Under the pieces are notes generated by a model, which saw only the letters and a list, made by a program, of their open reading frames with translations, was not told where the DNA came from and did no database searches. The translations under genes were made by a program, and so were the position numbers. A DNA stretch of 10,121 bases from Balneolales bacterium (GTDB lineage Bacteria; Bacteroidota; Rhodothermia; Balneolales; Natronogracilivirgulaceae). Positions 6,807 through 10,121 of the stretch are shown piece after piece (positions within the stretch are counted from its first letter, which is position 1; the number at the start of each line of letters is the position of its first letter). The stretch covers positions 1-10,121 of the forward strand of contig SKYY01000010.1 in NCBI GenBank assembly GCA_007127665.1, written 5' to 3'.

Positions 6807-7094
6807 TCAGGAATTCAGTGAGCTGTTGACGGCCTTTTTGAAATCCCTGGAGACTTTGAGGACAGGTACGAACTGTTCCGGGACGGTAACCTCTTCGTTT
6901 GTTTTGGGATTACGCGCAATGCGGCGCGCCCGCTTGACAACTTTGAAACTGCCGAAGCCCCTGATTTCAATGTTCTCGCCTTTTTTCATCGATTCAATCA
7001 CGGTCTGCAGAAACCCGTTGACAACGGCTTCCGTTTCAATTTTTGTGATTCCGGTATTAGCCGAGATGATTTCTACGATATCTGCCTTGGTCAT
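6807..7094 (-). CDS. HU/IHF-family nucleoid DNA-binding protein
   Basis: A 95-residue histone-like protein that binds and bends double-stranded DNA as a dimer, compacting the nucleoid and assisting replication, recombination and transcription. The N-terminal helical dimerisation region is TKADIVEIISANTGITKIETEAVVNGFLQTVIESM (2-36); next is IEIRGFGSFKVVKRARRIARNPKT (42-65), in which GFGSF (46-50) is the family turn and RNPKT (61-65) holds the intercalating proline P63 at the tip of the beta arm; the C-terminal helix is VSRDFKKAVNSS. Length is typical (90-100). It cannot be assigned to HU versus IHF subunit from sequence alone; Bacteroidota-type genomes usually have several paralogues. It is the first gene of the minus-strand group, divergent from the symporter gene, with an A-rich rather than Shine-Dalgarno leader. 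Confidence 0.95.
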   Translation of the reverse strand: MTKADIVEIISANTGITKIETEAVVNGFLQTVIESMKKGENIEIRGFGSFKVVKRARRIARNPKTNEEVTVPEQFVPVLKVSRDFKKAVNSSLNS

Positions 7095-7369
7095 TTTTTC
7101 AGGATTTTTGGTGGAAAAGATTACTGCTCATGTTGTTAGTCAAACTGCAATTACGATTACATGAAACAAAAAAAAAGGCGGAGGGTTCCCGGAACTTGTA
7201 AAAAACATAAAAAAAATCGGCAAGTGACCCCATTATTTTTTCATGTGAGGCAAAAAAACACTATCATTTTTCGTGGCAAGTGTCCTGTAACCATGCCCAC
7301 TGTATGGAGGAGTATACAAGGGCTCGAATCATCCCTGCAATCAACTACATTCCAATAAAATAGAGTATT
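7095..7369. other. AT-rich divergent intergenic region, HU / symporter
   Basis: This 275-bp stretch must hold the promoters of HU (minus) and the symporter (plus). It contains several A or T homopolymer runs (for example 7168-7177 and 7209-7216) and an 8-bp direct repeat GGCAAGTG at 7219-7226 and 7275-7282. A possible TAAAAT -10-like box lies at 7356-7361 just before the symporter ATG, but too close to the start to be convincing. No glycine riboswitch core was recognised. An open frame here (7161-7358) looks like chance. Confidence 0.4.
7118..7144 (-). promoter_or_regulatory. Candidate promoter of the HU gene
   Basis: Minus strand shows TTTG (7144-7141) and TAATCTTT (7123-7116) separated by 17 nt, resembling the Bacteroidota -33 TTTG / -7 TAnnTTTG pattern, about 25 nt before the HU start. 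Spacing is shorter than the 19-21 nt consensus and the last -7 base differs, so this is a weak call. Confidence 0.25.
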
Positions 7370-9028
7370 ATGGAATTATTCGAGAAGATTATCTACACCC
7401 TGGAGGATCTGGTCTGGAACACGCCTGAAATCATGCCTCTGATGGTCATTGCGCTGCTTAGTTTCGGGCTTTTCATCACGCTGCGTCTCGGTTTCATTCA
7501 GATACGCAAATTCGGGCACGGACTCAAGGTGCTCTCCGGCCGATATGCCGATGCCAACATCCTTGGCGATGTCAGCCATTTCCAGGCGCTGAGCACCGTA
7601 CTGTCGGCGACGGTTGGCATCGGGAACATTGCCGGGGTGGCGCTTGCCATTCATTTCGGCGGACCCGGAGCCCTCTTCTGGATGTGGGTGACGGCCGTTT
7701 TCGGAATGGCCGTGAAGTACGCCGAGTGTACTCTCAGCACCATTTACCGAAGGACCAATGCCGACGGTTCGGTTTCCGGCGGACCGATGTACTACATCGA
7801 ACGGGGCCTCGGTAAAAAATGGAAGTGGCTGGCTGTAGCGTTTGCCACCTTTGCCGTAATCTGCTCTTTCCTTACGGGCAATGGTGTCCAGGCCAACACC
7901 GTAGCCGATACCATGCTGAGTTCTTTCGGTATTCCGAAGGTGGTGACGGGACTGGTAACGGCAACCCTGGTCGGGCTGGTTATCATTGGCGGTATCAAGC
8001 GTATCGGACTTGTGGCGGCACGCCTGGTGCCCTTTATGGCCGTGCTCTACATTGCAGGTGCTATTGTCGTGCTCTTGCTGCACCACACCGAAATCATCCC
8101 CTCCCTCGCACTGATCTTTACTTCGGCCTTCAACCCGCAGGCCGGTGCGTTTGGCATCGGTTCCGGAGCATTCATGATGACCTTTGTATGGGGCATCCGG
8201 CGCGGTCTGTTTTCCAACGAAGCCGGACAGGGCTCCGCCCCCATCGCCATGGCTGCAGCAAAAACCAATGAACCGGTCCAGGTGGGCGTGGTCGCCTTGC
8301 TGGGCCCCTTTGTCGATACCATTGTGATCTGCACCATGACCGGCCTCGTGATCATCTCAACCGGTGCCTGGGAATCCCACCATCCGGCCAACCTGGACCT
8401 GAATCATCCGGAGGTAACCTACGTGGTCGGTGATCGCGAGGTCACACGGAACACACTCACCGCAGATGCCGCGCCCGTTGTGATCACCATTCAGGACGGG
8501 GTTCCCGCAGACGGCTTCTTCCGTTTTTACGGGGTGGATGTGGATACCATTTATGCGGATCCCTCACGCGTCGCACTTTTCAACGGCACCATCACCATCT
8601 TTGGCGGCGAGGCGCTGGCCAGGGACGCCGATGACAACGTATACACGCACCTCAATACCGCTGTCATCCAGAACGGGGCGCCGCTGACAGCCGCCGCCTT
8701 TGAAGTGGGGCTCTCACCGCTCTTTCCGGGTGGCGGACTTCTGGTGACGTTTTCCGTACTCCTGTTTGCCGTTTCGACCTCCATCAGCTGGAGCTACTAT
8801 GGCGAACGGTCCATCCACTACCTGTTCGGTGACCGTTCGATATTCTATTACCGGCTGGTATACGTCACAATGCATTTTATTGGAGCGGTACTGACCCTGG
8901 GCCTGGTATGGACCTTCGGGGATATCATGCTCGGGCTGATGACCTTCCCGAACCTGATCGCACTGTTTGCATTGTCCGGTGTGGTCTACAAGGCAACCCA
9001 GAAGTACTTCGAGACCTATACGACCTGA
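7370..9028 (+). CDS. AGCS-family alanine/glycine:cation symporter with large loop insert
   Basis: An inner-membrane secondary transporter that imports alanine or glycine with Na+ (or H+). The 552-residue protein has about 11 hydrophobic segments. Family motifs are clear: ATVGIGNIAGVALAIHFGGPG (80-100), SGGPMYYIERGLGKKW (136-151), GVQANTVAD (172-180), and FSNEAGQGSAPIAMAAAKTNEP (281-302), which is the AGCS signature; ALT-like NGAPLTAAAFEVGL (435-448) and LLFAVSTSISWSYYGERSIHYLFG (464-487) close the conserved core. Ordinary members are about 450-490 residues. The excess is an insert at ~336-434 between TGAW and NGAPLT, rich in beta-type, Asp/Thr/Val sequence and without hydrophobic helices. The substrate cannot be told from sequence. 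It starts 7 nt after a weak GAG and is divergent from HU; upp follows 131 nt downstream. Confidence 0.93.
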   Translation: MELFEKIIYTLEDLVWNTPEIMPLMVIALLSFGLFITLRLGFIQIRKFGHGLKVLSGRYADANILGDVSHFQALSTVLSATVGIGNIAGVALAIHFGGPGALFWMWVTAVFGMAVKYAECTLSTIYRRTNADGSVSGGPMYYIERGLGKKWKWLAVAFATFAVICSFLTGNGVQANTVADTMLSSFGIPKVVTGLVTATLVGLVIIGGIKRIGLVAARLVPFMAVLYIAGAIVVLLLHHTEIIPSLALIFTSAFNPQAGAFGIGSGAFMMTFVWGIRRGLFSNEAGQGSAPIAMAAAKTNEPVQVGVVALLGPFVDTIVICTMTGLVIISTGAWESHHPANLDLNHPEVTYVVGDREVTRNTLTADAAPVVITIQDGVPADGFFRFYGVDVDTIYADPSRVALFNGTITIFGGEALARDADDNVYTHLNTAVIQNGAPLTAAAFEVGLSPLFPGGGLLVTFSVLLFAVSTSISWSYYGERSIHYLFGDRSIFYYRLVYVTMHFIGAVLTLGLVWTFGDIMLGLMTFPNLIALFALSGVVYKATQKYFETYTT

Positions 9029-9119
9029 GATTCAGCCGTCACATAACATTGCAGAACAATTTTTCTGTCGTCGCACGCAGAAAGTCACAGCAGATACGTT
9101 AACAAACGGAGCTTTGAAA

Positions 9120-9146
9120 GGTCCGGCCGAATCTGGTTGCCGGGCC
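9120..9146 (+). promoter_or_regulatory. Leader hairpin just upstream of upp
   Basis: GGUCCGGC (9120-9127) pairs with GCCGGGCC (9139-9146) in an 8-bp GC-rich stem with one G-U wobble and an 11-nt loop, ending 13 nt before the upp ATG. No T-tract follows, so it does not look like a terminator. The wobble favours the plus-strand RNA. It could modulate initiation of upp or be chance. Confidence 0.35.
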
Positions 9147-9159
9147 ACAACCACATTCT

Positions 9160-9798
9160 ATGAATACAGATTTTAAAAATGTAACACTGGTGGATCATCC
9201 CGTCGTGGCCCGTGACCTCACCGTACTTCGCAACAAAAACACCCCTCCCCCCGTGTTCAGGTCGGCGCTCGGACGCATAGCCATTATCCTGGCCTACCAT
9301 TCGCTTAAGGGGCTTCCGTTGCGCAAGGTCACGGTGGAAACCCCCATTCAGAAAACGGACGGCTACGAACTGGATACCGAAATCGCCGTGGTCTCCATAC
9401 TTCGCGCCGGGCTGGGACTTGTGGATGCGGTCATGCAGTTCATACCCGAAGCCAAAGTCGGTCACCTCGGGATGTATCGCGACGAGGAGACCCACCGTCC
9501 GATCGACTACTACTCAAAAATTCCCGGCAATATTGACCGGCACCATGTTCTTCTGGTGGATCCGATGCTGGCAACCGGCGGAAGCGCCGTCGATTCCATC
9601 TCTTTTCTGAAGAGCAAGGGCGCAAAAAATATCCGGTTCATGTGCCTGATTTCAGCACCCGAAGGTATCAGGATGATACAGGAGGCGCATCCGGACATAT
9701 CCATCATTACCGCGGCCATCGATGAGCGCCTCAATGAGGATGCATTTATTGTACCGGGCCTCGGTGATGCCGGCGACCGGATTTTTGGCACTATATGA
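9160..9798 (+). CDS. upp: Uracil phosphoribosyltransferase Upp
   Basis: Makes UMP from uracil and PRPP in pyrimidine salvage, in the cytoplasm. The 212-residue protein matches the usual ~208-residue length. Visible motifs: SILRAGLGLVDA (79-90), GMYRDEETHRP (104-114), PRPP-binding loop LLVDPMLATGGSA (131-143), ISAPEGI (164-170) and the uracil-binding VPGLGDAGDRIFGT (198-211). The product starts MNTDFKNVTLVDHP, in the normal UPRTase position relative to the first strand. It is preceded by a GC-rich leader hairpin and no Shine-Dalgarno sequence. The stop codon is the first base triplet of an 11-bp tandem repeat. The upstream symporter on the same strand is 131 nt away, so a separate promoter is possible; the next gene is a lipoprotein unrelated to pyrimidines. 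Confidence 0.96.
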   Translation: MNTDFKNVTLVDHPVVARDLTVLRNKNTPPPVFRSALGRIAIILAYHSLKGLPLRKVTVETPIQKTDGYELDTEIAVVSILRAGLGLVDAVMQFIPEAKVGHLGMYRDEETHRPIDYYSKIPGNIDRHHVLLVDPMLATGGSAVDSISFLKSKGAKNIRFMCLISAPEGIRMIQEAHPDISIITAAIDERLNEDAFIVPGLGDAGDRIFGTI

Positions 9799-9828
9799 TG
9801 CATCCATGATGCATCCATGATGCCTCCG
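9796..9828 (+). repeat. 11-bp tandem repeat, three copies, starting at the upp stop codon
   Basis: TGATGCATCCA occurs at 9796-9806 and 9807-9817, and a third variant copy TGATGCCTCCG at 9818-9828 (two changes). The first TGA is the upp stop codon. The repeat also allows a 7-bp hairpin ATGCATC/GATGCAT with a 3-nt CAT loop (9799-9815). There is no T-tract after it. It is either a small slippage expansion or a 3'-end structure. Confidence 0.75.
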
Positions 9829-9955
9829 TTATACCTCAGGATGCCCTGGACAATCCATGAAAGGTCCATCAGCGGGCTTGGCCCTGACACACAAGGCCAT
9901 GCTTGTACTTGTCATGTTAATTCTATCTGCCGTTATGTATCAAAATTTTTAACAC

Positions 9956-10121
9956 ATGAACCTGAGACCGATCCATATAAGGGCATTGGCATTGGTTTTG
10001 CTTCTGATACCTGCGCTTTTTTTCAGTGCCTGCACGGATCTGTCGGAATATGACCGTGAACGGGTAAGGGATGCCATGGCAGACTCCCTCCTTTCGGTCA
10101 CCGAATCCCGAAATATCCGCA
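9956..10121 (+). CDS. Lipoprotein, N-terminal part (runs off right edge); possible LptC
   Basis: ATG at 9956 opens a frame that reaches the window end without a stop (55 codons). The product starts MNLRPIHIRALALVLLLIPA and continues LFFSAC-TDLSEYDRERVRDAMADSLLSVTESRNIR. Basic residues, a hydrophobic core (10-23) and FSAC with C26 form a lipoprotein signal peptide; F at -3 is a less common lipobox residue. Mature sequence has charged helix-like SEYDRERVRDAMADSLLS. In related genomes a similar short lipoprotein with DSLLxTTE-type sequence is, to my recollection, annotated as the LPS-export periplasmic protein LptC, so that identity is a guess. The 157-nt gap from upp makes its own promoter plausible. 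Most of the gene is outside the window, so family cannot be confirmed. Confidence 0.75.
   Translation, partial: MNLRPIHIRALALVLLLIPALFFSACTDLSEYDRERVRDAMADSLLSVTESRNIR

Noticed and set aside
7316..7353. tRNA-like 3' end: GGGCTCGAATCATCCC followed by a sequence ending in TTCCA
   Set aside because: The T-loop is only vaguely similar, the stem pairs 3-4 bp, and no matching acceptor, D or anticodon arms are found upstream.
7161..7358. 65-aa open frame with lysine-rich start
   Set aside because: It sits in the AT-rich divergent region, its bias comes from A-runs, it has no recognisable domain and no good start context.
7095..7369. Glycine riboswitch upstream of the alanine/glycine symporter
   Set aside because: The expected conserved aptamer core was not found in the leader.
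7376..8086. 236-aa minus-strand ORF
   Set aside because: It is antisense to the symporter, which has full family motifs; the product is His/Arg/Gln-rich as expected for a shadow frame.
9817..10053. 78-aa plus-strand ORF after upp
   Set aside because: It overlaps the lipoprotein start in another frame, has many Cys/His and no domain; the lipoprotein frame has a credible signal peptide.

Overview
The window looks like a piece of a Bacteroidota/Rhodothermota-type chromosome, most likely Balneolia or a relative. The reasons are a roughly 50 percent GC coding sequence, start codons that mostly lack Shine-Dalgarno motifs, a 29-residue AURKAIP1/COX24-type basic protein beginning MPSGKKRKR (a typical tiny gene of Bacteroidota and relatives), and a gene style matching that group. 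No database search was possible, so the taxonomy is inference. No rRNA, tRNA, IS element, CRISPR array, prophage or integrase was seen.

Layout. (1) Positions 1-4989, all minus strand, read as one four-gene unit: rqcH-like NFACT gene (4989-3307), aroK (3282-2704), aroB (2735-1569, overlapping aroK by 32 nt) and the N-terminal 519 codons of a TamB/AsmA-like envelope protein that begins on a TTG codon at 1558 and runs off the left edge. Gaps are 24 nt, a 32-nt overlap and 10 nt, so co-transcription is likely. (2) A 50-bp divergent intergenic region separates rqcH from an unrecognised 215-aa soluble protein on the plus strand (5040-5687). (3) A convergent gap holding a 12-bp palindrome and a GC-rich hairpin is followed by a minus-strand group: HU-family DNA-binding protein (7094-6807), a membrane-anchored TPR protein (6680-5931) and the 29-aa COX24-type gene (5905-5816). 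A probable intrinsic terminator lies between HU and the TPR gene. (4) A 275-bp AT-rich divergent region leads into a plus-strand group: an AGCS-family alanine/glycine:cation symporter with a roughly 100-residue insert (7370-9028), upp (9160-9798) and the start of a small lipoprotein gene (9956 to the right edge) that may be lptC.

How they fit together. The window is mostly housekeeping: two shikimate-pathway enzymes (steps 2 and 5), a rescue factor for stalled 50S-peptidyl-tRNA complexes, a nucleoid protein, a probable small-subunit ribosomal protein, pyrimidine salvage, amino-acid uptake and outer-membrane biogenesis. I see no defence system or other obviously new multi-gene system. The points most worth a second look are the symporter insert, the unrecognised gene divergent from rqcH, the tiny COX24-type gene, the linker inserted in the RqcH N-terminal domain, and several RNA-level structures in the intergenic regions.
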